DNA from: Actinomycetes bacterium
Lineage (GTDB): Bacteria > Actinomycetota > Actinomycetes > Nanopelagicales > Nanopelagicaceae
Direction: 5' to 3'
Length of the DNA: 64,000 nucleotides
Assembly: GCA_025363635.1 (NCBI GenBank)
Contig: JANYDL010000056.1
Location: 1-64,000, forward strand
Shown here: positions 18,005 through 27,300 of the stretch, piece after piece
Layout of the letters: every line of letters begins with the position of its first letter
How positions within the stretch are numbered: position 1 is the first letter of the stretch
Notes under the pieces: generated by a model
Databases searched by the model: none
Told to the model about the DNA's origin: nothing
What the model saw: the letters and a program-made list of their open reading frames with translations, nothing else
Position numbers and translations under genes: made by a program

Positions 18005-19054
18005 CTAGATGCCGAGGGCTGCTGCTGCGCTTTGTGGCACTAATTCCAATCCATCCGGATTGTTGAGGTAACCGGGAGCGGTTCCCGCATGACCTTTATG
18101 TCCATACTCCCAAACTATTTTTTTCGTCTTGGGATTAATCACGATGATCCGATGATTGGCATCATCTGTGGCAATTATATTTCCATTGGGAAGTCCATGA
18201 GCGAGCGAAGTATGATTGAGCGCAGCACTACCCGTCGGTTTGAATTTCCATAGAAGTTTTCCTTTCGAATCAAATTCCACAATCGCCCCGGGATTACTAA
18301 AGTCAACCGTCAGGTAAACATTAGGTGAGACTTCATTTGTGTCGGACGGATATTTAATTCCTGGCGTGTGTACCGCCCACGAAACCTTTCCATCTAGTGT
18401 CATAGCATCGACCCAGTTGCCATTGATCTCAGTGACCAGCTGGCGACCATCTTTCATTGGAAAGGCGCCATTAGGGCTACCGAAAGTCTTTGGCGGATTA
18501 TGCACACAACGACCTGTCTGTCCAAGTTGGGTAGTCTTCTTGGTGGACGTATCAATAAATAGAATGCGACAATTCTTTATGTCAGCAACAATAAGTCGTC
18601 CGTCGGGAAGCAGCATTGCATCATCTGGATTATTCAGAGATCCTGGTTTTCTCGATCCATGATCAGCCACGCCATATTCAAAAGTAATCTTGCGAGTCGC
18701 AATGTCAATTATTGAAACCATTTGGTGCTCTGACTCTGTGGCAATGATTGAAGTGCCATCGGGTGAAAAAAAGACATCATCTGGAGTTCTAAAGGTTTGA
18801 CCCGGCGACAAATCACCTTTACGAGGAAATACCCACTGAACTTTTCCGTGGGGGCTAACCACGATGATTCGACTGTTGCCCTCATCAGCGATCAATACCG
18901 AGCCGGGTACTGCAGTAGCGTCTGAAATAAATGTGGCCGCGCCCGCTCCTGCTGGTGTCGTGAGAAAAAGCGCTGCTACTGCCGCAGTCGCGACAGAGAT
19001 CTTGAGTTTCGAGGAAGTATTCACGTACGTGAGGCTAGCCAACATTTCTGCCAT
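18005..19054 (-). CDS. secreted NHL/beta-propeller protein
   Basis: 349 residues. A signal-peptide-like stretch (KLKISVATAAVAALFL then PAGAGA) lies 15 residues in; GTG at 19024 (VNTSSKLK) would give a more normal signal peptide than ATG 19054. The mature part has about six repeats such as GSVLIADEGNSRIIVVSPHG, LPDGRLIVADIKNCRILFID and LPNGNIIATDDANHRIIVIN, the NHL/six-bladed propeller pattern. No catalytic motif is recognised. It follows the CstR-like operon's promoter on the same strand but has its own start region. Confidence 0.75.
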   Translation of the reverse strand: MAEMLASLTYVNTSSKLKISVATAAVAALFLTTPAGAGAATFISDATAVPGSVLIADEGNSRIIVVSPHGKVQWVFPRKGDLSPGQTFRTPDDVFFSPDGTSIIATESEHQMVSIIDIATRKITFEYGVADHGSRKPGSLNNPDDAMLLPDGRLIVADIKNCRILFIDTSTKKTTQLGQTGRCVHNPPKTFGSPNGAFPMKDGRQLVTEINGNWVDAMTLDGKVSWAVHTPGIKYPSDTNEVSPNVYLTVDFSNPGAIVEFDSKGKLLWKFKPTGSAALNHTSLAHGLPNGNIIATDDANHRIIVINPKTKKIVWEYGHKGHAGTAPGYLNNPDGLELVPQSAAAALGI

Positions 19055-19143
19055 ATGCCCAATTTGAAGCAGAAAAATAGTCCTTCGCCCTTCAAAATCC
19101 CGCCTCGGGCAGGATCGGCCGAGGGTTCATATACGCTGAGCAG

Positions 19144-20571
19144 GTGGAAGCACTCAAACTCCAACCCACCGTCATTCAAGGCGGGATGGGCGTTGCGGTC
19201 TCCTCTTGGCAACTAGCACGCGCAGTATCAAAAACCGGTCAACTTGGTGTTGTATCTGGCACTGCCATTGACGCAGTTGTCGCTAGACGATTACAAGAAG
19301 GTGACCCAACTGGAGATGTGCGACGAGCTCTAGATCATTTCCCTCTTCCTGCAATTGCAGAGCGAGTTCGTAATAAATATTTTCGTCCTGATGGAACGCA
19401 CGATGAGCCGTACATTCCAGTTCCTAAACTAAGTCTCAAGCCAACTTCCGATGCCCTAGAACTATGGGTTGTATCGAATTTTGTTGAAGTGTGGCTAGCC
19501 AAAGAGGGCCATGACGGCATAGTCGGGATTAATTTTCTTGAAAAAATCCAAATGGCCACTCCGAGCGCGGCCTATGGAGCAATGCTCGCTGGCGTTGATT
19601 ACATACTGATGGGTGCGGGAATTCCATCAGAGTTACCGCATCTACTTAACCTTCTTTCAGAACACAAAGACGTGGCGATAAAGGTGGATGTTGACGATGC
19701 AACAACTACTTATACGGCCAATTTTCATCCTCGGACTTTTACGGAAGTAGAACTTCCGCCTTTATCGCGTCCCCAATTTCTTGCGATTGTTTCGGCGCAT
19801 GTACTCGCGATCTATTTGGCGAAGGATGAATTAACAAAACCCGATGGTTTTATCATCGAAGGTTTTACCGCCGGCGGTCACAATGCCCCTCCGCGAGGGG
19901 CAATGATGTTGGATGGGGATGGTCAACCAATATTTGGTCCACGGGATGAACCAGATTTAGCAAAAGTCGCAAAGATTGGTCTTCCGTTTTGGTTAGCAGG
20001 CGGTCAATCAACCCATGAACATATACTGGCTGCGCAGGCAGTGGGTGCGCAGGGAGTACAAGTAGGCACTCTCTTTTCTTTATGCAAAGAATCTGGATTA
20101 CTACCAACTTTGCGAGATGAAATGATTGAACACCTTAAAGCGGGGGATCTGGTCGTGAGAACTGATCCATTTGCCTCTCCTACTGGCTTCCCGTTCAAAG
20201 TGGTGACGATGCCTGGGACGCTTTCGGATCCAACGCTTTACGAAGATCGGCCACGACTTTGCGATCTTGGGTACCTGCGCGTGCCATATGAGCGCTCACC
20301 TGGGGTGGTTGGATATCGCTGCGCTTCTGAGCCCAAGCACGTCTTTATTCGTAAAGGCGGCGTAGAAAGTGAATTAACAGATAGAAAATGCTTATGTAAC
20401 GGACTCATGGCCAATATTGGGTTGGGGCAACAGCGAGGAGATGGTTACGTTGAACAGCCACTCCTGACCCTCGGCGCCGATCTCACCGGGGCTCAGGATT
20501 TGTTGAAATCACACCCTGATGGATGGAGCGCTACAGAAGCGTTGGCCTACCTATTGAAAGTAGAGCAATAG
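19144..20571 (+). CDS. nitronate monooxygenase-like flavoprotein
   Basis: 475 residues, longer than the usual 320-380. An FMN-dependent TIM barrel of the 2-nitropropane dioxygenase/enoyl-reductase group: IQGGMGVAVSSWQLA at the N-terminus, IEGFTAGGHNAPP with the catalytic His position of class I enzymes, LAGGQSTHEHILAAQAVGAQ and GVQVGTLFSLC for phosphate binding. The last about 110 residues add a Cys-containing segment (YRCASEP, DRKCLCNGLMANIG). GTG start at 19144. The substrate is not clear and could be a nitronate or another flavin-reduced compound. Confidence 0.8.
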   Translation: MEALKLQPTVIQGGMGVAVSSWQLARAVSKTGQLGVVSGTAIDAVVARRLQEGDPTGDVRRALDHFPLPAIAERVRNKYFRPDGTHDEPYIPVPKLSLKPTSDALELWVVSNFVEVWLAKEGHDGIVGINFLEKIQMATPSAAYGAMLAGVDYILMGAGIPSELPHLLNLLSEHKDVAIKVDVDDATTTYTANFHPRTFTEVELPPLSRPQFLAIVSAHVLAIYLAKDELTKPDGFIIEGFTAGGHNAPPRGAMMLDGDGQPIFGPRDEPDLAKVAKIGLPFWLAGGQSTHEHILAAQAVGAQGVQVGTLFSLCKESGLLPTLRDEMIEHLKAGDLVVRTDPFASPTGFPFKVVTMPGTLSDPTLYEDRPRLCDLGYLRVPYERSPGVVGYRCASEPKHVFIRKGGVESELTDRKCLCNGLMANIGLGQQRGDGYVEQPLLTLGADLTGAQDLLKSHPDGWSATEALAYLLKVEQ

Positions 20572-20617
20572 GAGAGAAGTATGCGAGAAGGCAATCGCGT
20601 ATATGAAAGGGTGGGTC

Positions 20618-21043
20618 ATGAAGATCAATCAACTTATAGCCGGCAAAAGAGTGGAAACAATTTCGCCGAGCGCAAGTATTCATGATTTAGTCAATGCATT
20701 GAATGTGCACCAAGTCGGGGCGCTCGTAGTTTCCCCCGATGGAAGAAAAATTGAAGGGATTGTTTCAGAGCGAGATGTTGTTCGCGCAATGCCCGGAAAA
20801 CTCAATCAACTTGTCGAGATGCATGTGCGCGACATTATGACCGTTGGCGTTGTTACATGTAAGAACGACGCCACTGTCGCCGAGCTGATGCTGATCATGA
20901 CCGAGCGACGCATTCGTCATATCCCAGTGGTTGACGATTCGGGTGTATTGCTTTCGATAGTTTCTATAGGTGATGTCATCAAGGCACATGTCACTGAGTT
21001 GGATGCTGAACGAACTGCGCTTCGCGATTATGTGAGTTCCTGA
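20618..21043 (+). CDS. CBS-domain pair protein
   Basis: 141 residues made of two CBS modules: VGALVVSPDGRKIEGIVSER (first) and RRIRHIPVVDDSGVLLSIVS (second), each followed by the usual D-V/I helix (DVVRAM, DVIKAH). These pairs bind adenine nucleotides and act as sensors. ATG 20618 was preferred over ATG 20603 because AAAGGG lies before it and because MKINQLIAGK is the usual opening. It is 46 bases after the flavoprotein on the same strand. Partner unknown. Confidence 0.85.
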   Translation: MKINQLIAGKRVETISPSASIHDLVNALNVHQVGALVVSPDGRKIEGIVSERDVVRAMPGKLNQLVEMHVRDIMTVGVVTCKNDATVAELMLIMTERRIRHIPVVDDSGVLLSIVSIGDVIKAHVTELDAERTALRDYVSS

Positions 21044-22048
21044 TTAGACCAAAAAACCTGCAGGAAATGGATCGGCAGGATCCAAAAGCCATGTTGCTTC
21101 ACCCATAATCCAAGCCCTGCCTGTGATGACAGGAATTATTGCGGACATACCACCCACTTCAGTTCGCCCCACGATTCTTGCCTGAAATTGCGAACCGATC
21201 CACGATTCGTTAACTAGAACTTCACCTTCAGAAATCTCTCCAAGTGCAGCCATTTGCGCAAGCCGAGCACTGGTACCAGTGCCACAAGGTGATCTATCGA
21301 ACCAACCTGGATTAATTGCCATAGCATTGCGCCAATGCAAAGGATTTTCACCAGGTGAAATAAAGTCGATGTGATGGCATCCCGCAATCTCGAAATTTTC
21401 CGGATGTACGGGGCGATTCTGTTCATTGATGGCCAATGAGATAGCAAGTCCGGCATCAAGAATCGCTTGGCCATTGCCTCGCTCAAAGGCGATCCCAATT
21501 CGCTCAATAGGAATGATCGCGTAGAAATTTCCACCGAAAGCCATGTCATATTCAATTTCACCAAACCCGGGAACTATTACGTGTTGTTCTGCCGCCAGGA
21601 GGAAGGAGGGAACGTTAGTAATGGTTACATTTTCTGCTTTACCATTTTTGACGGCAACATCAACGACAACGAGACCCGCTGGGGTATCAAGCCTGATCGT
21701 TGTAATTGGTTCGATTACGTGAACCAACTCTTTTTCGACCAAAACAGTTGCTACTCCTATCGTTCCATGGCCACACATTGGTAAACAGCCGGACACCTCT
21801 ATATAGAGAACACCCCAATCAGCATCTGCGCGAGTAGGTGATTGAAGTATCGCTCCGCTCATGGCGCTATGTCCGCGTGGCTCATACATCAGCCTTTGGC
21901 GAATTTCATCCATGTGTTCCATGAAATATCTTCGCCGGTCAAACATAGTGTCACCCGGAATTTCACCAATTCCACCGATAACAACTCGAGTTGGCATTCC
22001 TTCTGTATGAGTCTCGACGGTCGTGACCGTCCATCTGGTACTTTGCAT
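21044..22048 (-). CDS. proline racemase family: 4-hydroxyproline 2-epimerase
   Basis: 334 residues. Two catalytic Cys as acid/base pair: Cys92 in MCGHGTIG and Cys255 in SPCGTGTSA. Both present points to a racemase or epimerase and not the trans-3-hydroxyproline dehydratase branch, where one is replaced. With the downstream-encoded dehydrogenase and DapA-like deaminase, the likely job is converting trans-4-hydroxy-L-proline to cis-4-hydroxy-D-proline. It overlaps the preceding DapA-like gene by one base (TAATG-type junction) and ends the operon. Confidence 0.88.
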   Translation of the reverse strand: MQSTRWTVTTVETHTEGMPTRVVIGGIGEIPGDTMFDRRRYFMEHMDEIRQRLMYEPRGHSAMSGAILQSPTRADADWGVLYIEVSGCLPMCGHGTIGVATVLVEKELVHVIEPITTIRLDTPAGLVVVDVAVKNGKAENVTITNVPSFLLAAEQHVIVPGFGEIEYDMAFGGNFYAIIPIERIGIAFERGNGQAILDAGLAISLAINEQNRPVHPENFEIAGCHHIDFISPGENPLHWRNAMAINPGWFDRSPCGTGTSARLAQMAALGEISEGEVLVNESWIGSQFQARIVGRTEVGGMSAIIPVITGRAWIMGEATWLLDPADPFPAGFLV

Positions 22049-22959
22049 CAGATTCGAGAATAAAATGCGAGCGCTTTGGCGACGTCTTTACGACACTTGG
22101 CTTCGTCAAGTGGAGGAAGCGGCAGGCGAGGCAATCTTGTGGGACCTCCAAATCGACCCACGATATCCATCGCTAGTTTGATTGCCTGGATGAATTCCTT
22201 ACGACTGTCCCACATGAAAAGATCATGGACTGCAGCGTAAGCGGGTGCAGCCTCGTCGAATTTACCTGCTACCGCCAATTTGTAGAGGTCAGAAGATTCC
22301 TTCGGGAGCGCATTTGGAAAACCTGCAATCCATCCAACGACTCCACCCGTTGCTAATTCCAAGAGTACATCGTCGGCGCCAACCAAAACTTCGATGCGAG
22401 GTGCCGCAGCATGAATTCTCCAAACTCGCCTGACATCGCCCGAGAATTCTTTTATCGCGACGACATTCTCGACAGCATCAGCAATCTTTCCTACCAGCTC
22501 TGGAACTACATCGATCTTGGTATCAAATGGATTGTTGTAAGCAATTATTGGAATTCCCACCTTCCCGACCTCGCGATAGTGGGCAACCACTTCATCATCA
22601 TTGGCTCGATAGGAAGTGGGAGGTAAACACATCACAGCATGTGCGCCTTTTTCTGCCGCATGCTCGGCCCATTTTCGTGATTCATCACCGCCGTATGCGC
22701 CCACGCCTGCGATGATGTGAAAACCCTTTGGTGCCGCCTCGATTGCAACTTCAATTACTTTTGAACGTTCTTGGGCGCTTAACACTTGATACTCTCCGAG
22801 GGAGCCGTTTGCGACCGCCCCTTGCGTACCATTTGCTGCAAGCCATTGAATATGTGCTGCGAAACAGTCGTAATCAACGCTCTTGTCCTCGCGAAAGGGA
22901 AGGGCCATTGCCGTCAATACGCCATGCCAGGGTTTTTCAGAAAGTGTCATGGCGGACAA
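22048..22959 (-). CDS. DapA-family lyase/deaminase of hydroxyproline breakdown
   Basis: 303 residues, class I aldolase TIM barrel. Schiff-base Lys170 in VVAIKEFSGD and Tyr141 in IAYNNP. In hydroxyproline operons this family supplies 1-pyrroline-4-hydroxy-2-carboxylate deaminase, giving 2-oxoglutarate semialdehyde. True lysine synthesis is unlikely given the neighbours. It follows the dehydrogenase alpha subunit by 22 bases. The downstream semialdehyde dehydrogenase is not in this window. Confidence 0.85.
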   Translation of the reverse strand: MSAMTLSEKPWHGVLTAMALPFREDKSVDYDCFAAHIQWLAANGTQGAVANGSLGEYQVLSAQERSKVIEVAIEAAPKGFHIIAGVGAYGGDESRKWAEHAAEKGAHAVMCLPPTSYRANDDEVVAHYREVGKVGIPIIAYNNPFDTKIDVVPELVGKIADAVENVVAIKEFSGDVRRVWRIHAAAPRIEVLVGADDVLLELATGGVVGWIAGFPNALPKESSDLYKLAVAGKFDEAAPAYAAVHDLFMWDSRKEFIQAIKLAMDIVGRFGGPTRLPRLPLPPLDEAKCRKDVAKALAFYSRI

Positions 22960-22981
22960 TTTAGTGGCTCAAGCACAGTTA

Positions 22982-24394
22982 TCAAAGAGGCTGGTAAGGC
23001 TTTGATCCTTCTGCAAGAATCCCCAATGTAATAGGCGTAAAAATAGGTCGATTTCCAGTGGAAATGAAGTCTTGTACTTCCACTTCTATATTTTGCTCTC
23101 CAGCAATTACTTCCACAACTGTGCGAGAGCAAATCCTTCCTTGGCAAGCACCCATCCCCACTCGAGTGAGTAGTTTTGCTGAACGCGCGTCCGTAACACC
23201 AAGCTCTTTTATGGAACGCTTGAGTGCTTCAAGAGAGACCTCTTCACACCTGCAAACAAGCGTCTCATCAGTGACCCATGATTTCCACCCGGACTTCACC
23301 GAGTAAATCTTTAGAAGAGTGTTCGCGAATCTTCTCTGCTTCTTTCGTATCTTGGAATTACGTTCAATTTTTCTCTTCGTGGCAGTTCGATTGATACCCA
23401 TTTCTGAGTCTGCAACAGCTTGTCCCGCAATTATTCCTTCAGTGAGGGAAAGTTCTGAACCACCAATCCCTGTGATTTCACCTGCAGCATAAACTCGTGG
23501 ATCACTTGTGCACTGATATTCATCTACAGCTACCACTGGATAAGTATCTTGGCCGGCGATGAGATTCAGTCCGAGGCTCTGCGCAATAGATAGATCTGGT
23601 GTGAATCCCCAACCAACCGCGGCGGCATCGCATGGAATCGCCGTAATACTTTCCTTTTTGATGTGAAAGCGCGAATCAATTTTTGCAACCTTAACAAACT
23701 CTAGCTCTCCGGCGGCTCCAGCATGAGCGGAGATCACCGCATAGCCCCTGCGCTGATGGAGAGCACCTAGATAACGACCCCCTTGGACAATTTTCTTATA
23801 ATTTCTCAATGCAACACCTGAATATGCAAACCACTTTCGTAACTTATTAACTTCAAAGAGGCCGACAATTTCTGCACCAGCTTTTGAAAGGTCGCTCGCT
23901 ACTGGTAAGAGAAAAGGTCCCGTTCCTGCAACAACTATCTTCTTTCCAGCCAAAACATGAGAACTCTTGAGTAGCGCTTGTGCAGCTCCCGGTGTCATCA
24001 CGCCTGGAATATCCCAACCAGGGAAGGGCAAAGTCCGATCGTATGCTCCGGTGGCGAGAATCAAGCGCTGTGTATCTACCACATGACTAACGCCATCGTG
24101 CAAGAAATTGACGAGGATTGTTTTCTCCTTTGTCACACTCCACACCTGCGCACCGCAGAGGACTTCAATTTTTGGATTGCTCATCACATGATTCCGAAGC
24201 AAAAAGCCCGCGCCGTAATCACTTTGGAGAGCGCTCTGCCCCATCCAAGAATCGAGGCCGTTTTCTGGAAGATGTCGCCAATATTGCCCACCTAGTCGAG
24301 AACTACTTTCTAAAAGCAAGACTGAAGCTCCGGCATTTGCCGCTGCCACAGCAGCGCTCATCCCTGCTGGTCCCCCGCCAATAATGGTGATCAC
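22982..24394 (-). CDS. D-hydroxyproline/opine dehydrogenase, FAD/NAD-type alpha subunit
   Basis: 470 residues. Dinucleotide fold IGGGPAGMSAAVAAANAG at the N-terminus, second Rossmann ATGAYDRTLPFPGWDIPGV region, and a C-terminal BFD-like [2Fe-2S] region with CRCEEVSLEALKRS and ACQGRIC. This is the HcnB/OoxA-type subunit. Its gene overlaps the small ferredoxin-like subunit by 4 bases. With the DadA-like subunit it forms a membrane-associated or soluble dehydrogenase that oxidises cis-4-hydroxy-D-proline. Confidence 0.85.
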   Translation of the reverse strand: MITIIGGGPAGMSAAVAAANAGASVLLLESSSRLGGQYWRHLPENGLDSWMGQSALQSDYGAGFLLRNHVMSNPKIEVLCGAQVWSVTKEKTILVNFLHDGVSHVVDTQRLILATGAYDRTLPFPGWDIPGVMTPGAAQALLKSSHVLAGKKIVVAGTGPFLLPVASDLSKAGAEIVGLFEVNKLRKWFAYSGVALRNYKKIVQGGRYLGALHQRRGYAVISAHAGAAGELEFVKVAKIDSRFHIKKESITAIPCDAAAVGWGFTPDLSIAQSLGLNLIAGQDTYPVVAVDEYQCTSDPRVYAAGEITGIGGSELSLTEGIIAGQAVADSEMGINRTATKRKIERNSKIRKKQRRFANTLLKIYSVKSGWKSWVTDETLVCRCEEVSLEALKRSIKELGVTDARSAKLLTRVGMGACQGRICSRTVVEVIAGEQNIEVEVQDFISTGNRPIFTPITLGILAEGSKPYQPL

Positions 24395-24678
24395 GGCAGG
24401 TTTCCCACCCCTCTTTGCATTTCAATAATCATGCGATCTTGAACTTCCAAAAGGCAGGCGCGCTGATTTGGTAGTCCATTAACGACTACTAAACAATCGA
24501 AGCAAACTCCGATTCCACAAAATATTCCGCGCGATTTTTCTTCACCGCGAGTTTTCCGCAAAGTTCGAATTCCATGATCAAGCAAAGCAGCGCCAACTGT
24601 TTGTCCTGCATAGGCAATGACGCTCTCGCCATCAAAAGTAAATTCAATCCGTTTCTCTGGAGGTTTGATGAAATTCAT
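24391..24678 (-). CDS. (2Fe-2S) ferredoxin-like gamma subunit of the dehydrogenase
   Basis: 95 residues, HcnA/OoxC-type. Plant-ferredoxin Cys pattern CGIGVCFDC followed by a distant Cys in RACLLEV. It passes electrons between the two flavin subunits. ATGA overlaps on both sides couple it to the alpha and beta genes. Confidence 0.88.
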   Translation of the reverse strand: MNFIKPPEKRIEFTFDGESVIAYAGQTVGAALLDHGIRTLRKTRGEEKSRGIFCGIGVCFDCLVVVNGLPNQRACLLEVQDRMIIEMQRGVGNLP

Positions 24679-25820
24679 GACTGCTCGGCAAATCTATGAG
24701 GTGAAAAAGCACTTGCGTCCATGAACGATGTCTTCCCGAGGATCTGGTCAGCGATTAATTCGGCACTCGCCGGAGCAAGTCCAATACCTGCGCCTTCGTG
24801 ACCTGCGGAATGAAATAATCCTTTGAAGCGAGAGTCTTCTCCAATCACTGGAAGATGATCTGGTGCGTACGGACGAAAGCCATGATAAACGCGCAATAGC
24901 TGAACGTTTGCAAGGACTGGAAAGAGCGCAATTGCCTGGGCGGCTAAGAGGCGCAAAATTGAAATATTGAGGGTGGAATTGAAACCGACTCGTTCACGAC
25001 TTGCGCCAATCAAAATCGTTCCGCTACGCGTGCCTTCGACTACTGCACTCGATTGAAGATCAGCATCACTACTAGCAACGTTAGCGACATAATCCGCATC
25101 GTAAACTTTATGTCGAACTAGATTCGGGGCGGGGTGCGTCACCAAAATAAATCCGCGTCTGGGGGAAATTGGTAAATGTGATCCGGCAAGCGCAGCCACC
25201 TCGCTAGCCCAGGTGCCAGTGGCGTTAATAACGATACGAGTGTAGAAAGTCTCCTTCTCGGTTCTCACTGAGGAGATGCCCTGAGAATCTGAGGTAATCG
25301 CGATAACTCGAGCACGTACCTCCACTCTGGCACCTAGTGCGCGGGCTTGTTTCAACATGTGGGCGGCTGCCAACATTGGCTGACATTGAGCATCTTGCGG
25401 ATACAGCGCTGCTCTCTCATAATCAGGTGCCACATATGGCTCAGTCATATGAAGTTGCTCGCTATCCAGCGCCTCAATCACTACCCCATTTTCCTGCTGT
25501 ATAGAAACCAACTTTTGAAGATTGGATAGTCCATGATCAGATTTCGCAATAACTATTCCACCCTTCGCTTCAAGTTCGAAGCCGCCACCTATCTCATCCG
25601 ATATCTCGAACCACTTATTTCGAGATCTCAGCGCCAGTGTAAGTTCAGGTCCCACTTCCTTATCGGATACCAAAATATTGCCTTCACCTGCTCCGGTAGT
25701 GCCGGAAGTTACCGAGCCACGTTCTAGAACCAAAACCTTCAGGCCAGCGCGGGATAGCTCCAAGGTGCAAGCAGCACCCATAACGCCCGCCCCGATAACA
25801 ATTACATCTGGAGATTTCAC
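24675..25820 (-). CDS. DadA-like FAD oxidoreductase, beta subunit of the dehydrogenase
   Basis: 381 residues. N-terminal FAD fold VIVIGAGVMGAACTLELSRA, and a C-terminal FAD-contact segment (HSAGHEGAGIGLAPASAELI) as in D-amino-acid/sarcosine oxidase types. This HcnC/OoxB-type subunit should hold the substrate site for cis-4-hydroxy-D-proline. GTG 25820 has AGGA 5 bases upstream and overlaps the CopC stop by 4 bases. Confidence 0.87.
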   Translation of the reverse strand: MKSPDVIVIGAGVMGAACTLELSRAGLKVLVLERGSVTSGTTGAGEGNILVSDKEVGPELTLALRSRNKWFEISDEIGGGFELEAKGGIVIAKSDHGLSNLQKLVSIQQENGVVIEALDSEQLHMTEPYVAPDYERAALYPQDAQCQPMLAAAHMLKQARALGARVEVRARVIAITSDSQGISSVRTEKETFYTRIVINATGTWASEVAALAGSHLPISPRRGFILVTHPAPNLVRHKVYDADYVANVASSDADLQSSAVVEGTRSGTILIGASRERVGFNSTLNISILRLLAAQAIALFPVLANVQLLRVYHGFRPYAPDHLPVIGEDSRFKGLFHSAGHEGAGIGLAPASAELIADQILGKTSFMDASAFSPHRFAEQS

Positions 25821-26350
25821 TCGCGTCCTTCATGCCGCTGCACTTTTCTCGCCACAAAAACGCCAGCCATAGATAAAGCGACAACGAGAAGGAGGATATA
25901 AAGACTCAATTGGTGCAAGAGCCCCTTCTGTTGCACTGCAGGAACAATCTGAGTAGTCGATGGGGTGGCAGTGATTGTCGGACCTACCGAGAAAATAAAT
26001 CCGCCATCAACTGGATGGCCATCCTCAGATGTGACTCTCCACCTGACTGAAATAGCACCCGAGATTTTCACCTTAAGTAAACCGACCTTTAGTTTTGCCC
26101 CTGATGTAATCGCATTCCCGTCGTCCAGCCTCGCGCCAGTGGCATCTTTAACTTCCAACAGATTCACCTCTGTTTTGCCCATGGTCAGCAAATTCCCATC
26201 AAAGACAAGTTCTACATAATGCGGTGCTTGATCCAGTCGTGCGTTCACCTTGGGGTAGGTAGTGACAAGTTCTCCGTGGGCCTGCGCTGGACAAATTCCA
26301 CTCGATAGAAAGATGGTGGTAAGCACAATTGCTAACGCCATTTTTTTCAT
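25817..26350 (-). CDS. CopC-domain exported protein with C-terminal membrane helix
   Basis: 177 residues. Signal peptide (ALAIVLTTIFLSSGICPAQA) ends just before HGELVTTYP, so His becomes the mature N-terminus as in copper-binding CopC. The second CopC motif EDGHPVDGGFIFSVG supplies the other His. One helix (ILLLVVALSMAGVFVARKV) anchors it outside the cell. Copper handling is the family role. Its stop overlaps the first hydroxyproline dehydrogenase gene, so the two are translationally coupled, which is odd for a copper protein. Confidence 0.85.
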   Translation of the reverse strand: MKKMALAIVLTTIFLSSGICPAQAHGELVTTYPKVNARLDQAPHYVELVFDGNLLTMGKTEVNLLEVKDATGARLDDGNAITSGAKLKVGLLKVKISGAISVRWRVTSEDGHPVDGGFIFSVGPTITATPSTTQIVPAVQQKGLLHQLSLYILLLVVALSMAGVFVARKVQRHEGRE

Positions 26351-26430
26351 GTGGCAATCCTACTTATGACCGCCTTCTACTACTGAGCGACTAAAGTCAT
26401 TTGCACTCCTGAAATAGCGCCTTTAACCGG

Positions 26431-27300
26431 TTAGCCTTTGGTCGAACCTAGAGTCAGACCCGCAACAAATTGGCGACGAAGGGCAAAAAAGACAATCAGC
26501 GTCGGGATAAAGGCGAGGGTGGCGCCTGCTGCCAGGAGGTTGTAATCCTTAAAAAATTCGCCTTGAAGGTTATTGAGCGCCGCCGTTATGGGCCGCTTAT
26601 TTCCGGTCTTGAGAAGCGCAACCGACCAGAAGAAGTCATTGTAAATCCATGTCGTCATCAAAACACCTAAGGAGGCCAAAGCAGGACGAAGTAGAGGCAA
26701 CATAATTCTGCTGTAGTGGACCCACACGCTGGCACCATCTACGAGTGCAGATTCACTGATCTCTTTTGGAATTGTCTTCATGTAATTACTCAAGACGAAA
26801 GTCGCAAATCCCATTTGGAATGCCACATGGATGAGTATCAAACCAAGTTGGGTGTCATAAAGCACCCCATTTTCATTAATAAAATGCGGAACAGGAATCG
26901 CTAAATACATACGATAAAGAGGAATGAATACCAATTGAGCTGGAAGCAAATTGCCCGCGGTGAAGAGCATGAGGAGTGGAATATTGAAAGCGAATGAATA
27001 ACGACTGACAACGAAGGCGACCATCGAAGCAAGGAAAAGAGTTAGAAGAACAGCTGGTAAGGCGACGACAACGGCATTAATGAAATAACGCCACATCTCT
27101 GATTGCACGAGAGCGGTGTAGTAATTCTGAAAATTGATTGTCTTAGCAATACTGAAGCTGCCATATTTCAATACTTCGCCATATGGACGTAGCGATTGAT
27201 ACATCGTCCACAAAATTGGAACCAACCACAATGCGCCAAAAATCGTTAGAAAGACCGTCGTTATGGAATGAGCGAGTGCTGTCTTCTTGCCCGTAACCAT
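26431..27300 (-). CDS. carbohydrate ABC transporter permease (MalG-like)
   Basis: 289 residues, six membrane helices. EAA loop ISESALVDGASVWVHYSRIM followed by LPLL about residues 190-215, and a C-terminal GLTLGSTKG end typical of MalG proteins. Last gene of the SBP-MalF-MalG unit; its start overlaps the stop of the MalF-like gene. No ATPase gene follows, so a shared ATPase encoded elsewhere is expected. Confidence 0.92.
   Translation of the reverse strand: MVTGKKTALAHSITTVFLTIFGALWLVPILWTMYQSLRPYGEVLKYGSFSIAKTINFQNYYTALVQSEMWRYFINAVVVALPAVLLTLFLASMVAFVVSRYSFAFNIPLLMLFTAGNLLPAQLVFIPLYRMYLAIPVPHFINENGVLYDTQLGLILIHVAFQMGFATFVLSNYMKTIPKEISESALVDGASVWVHYSRIMLPLLRPALASLGVLMTTWIYNDFFWSVALLKTGNKRPITAALNNLQGEFFKDYNLLAAGATLAFIPTLIVFFALRRQFVAGLTLGSTKG

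Noticed and set aside
21044-22048. Trans-3-hydroxyproline dehydratase
   Set aside because: Both catalytic Cys are present, which favours an epimerase or racemase.
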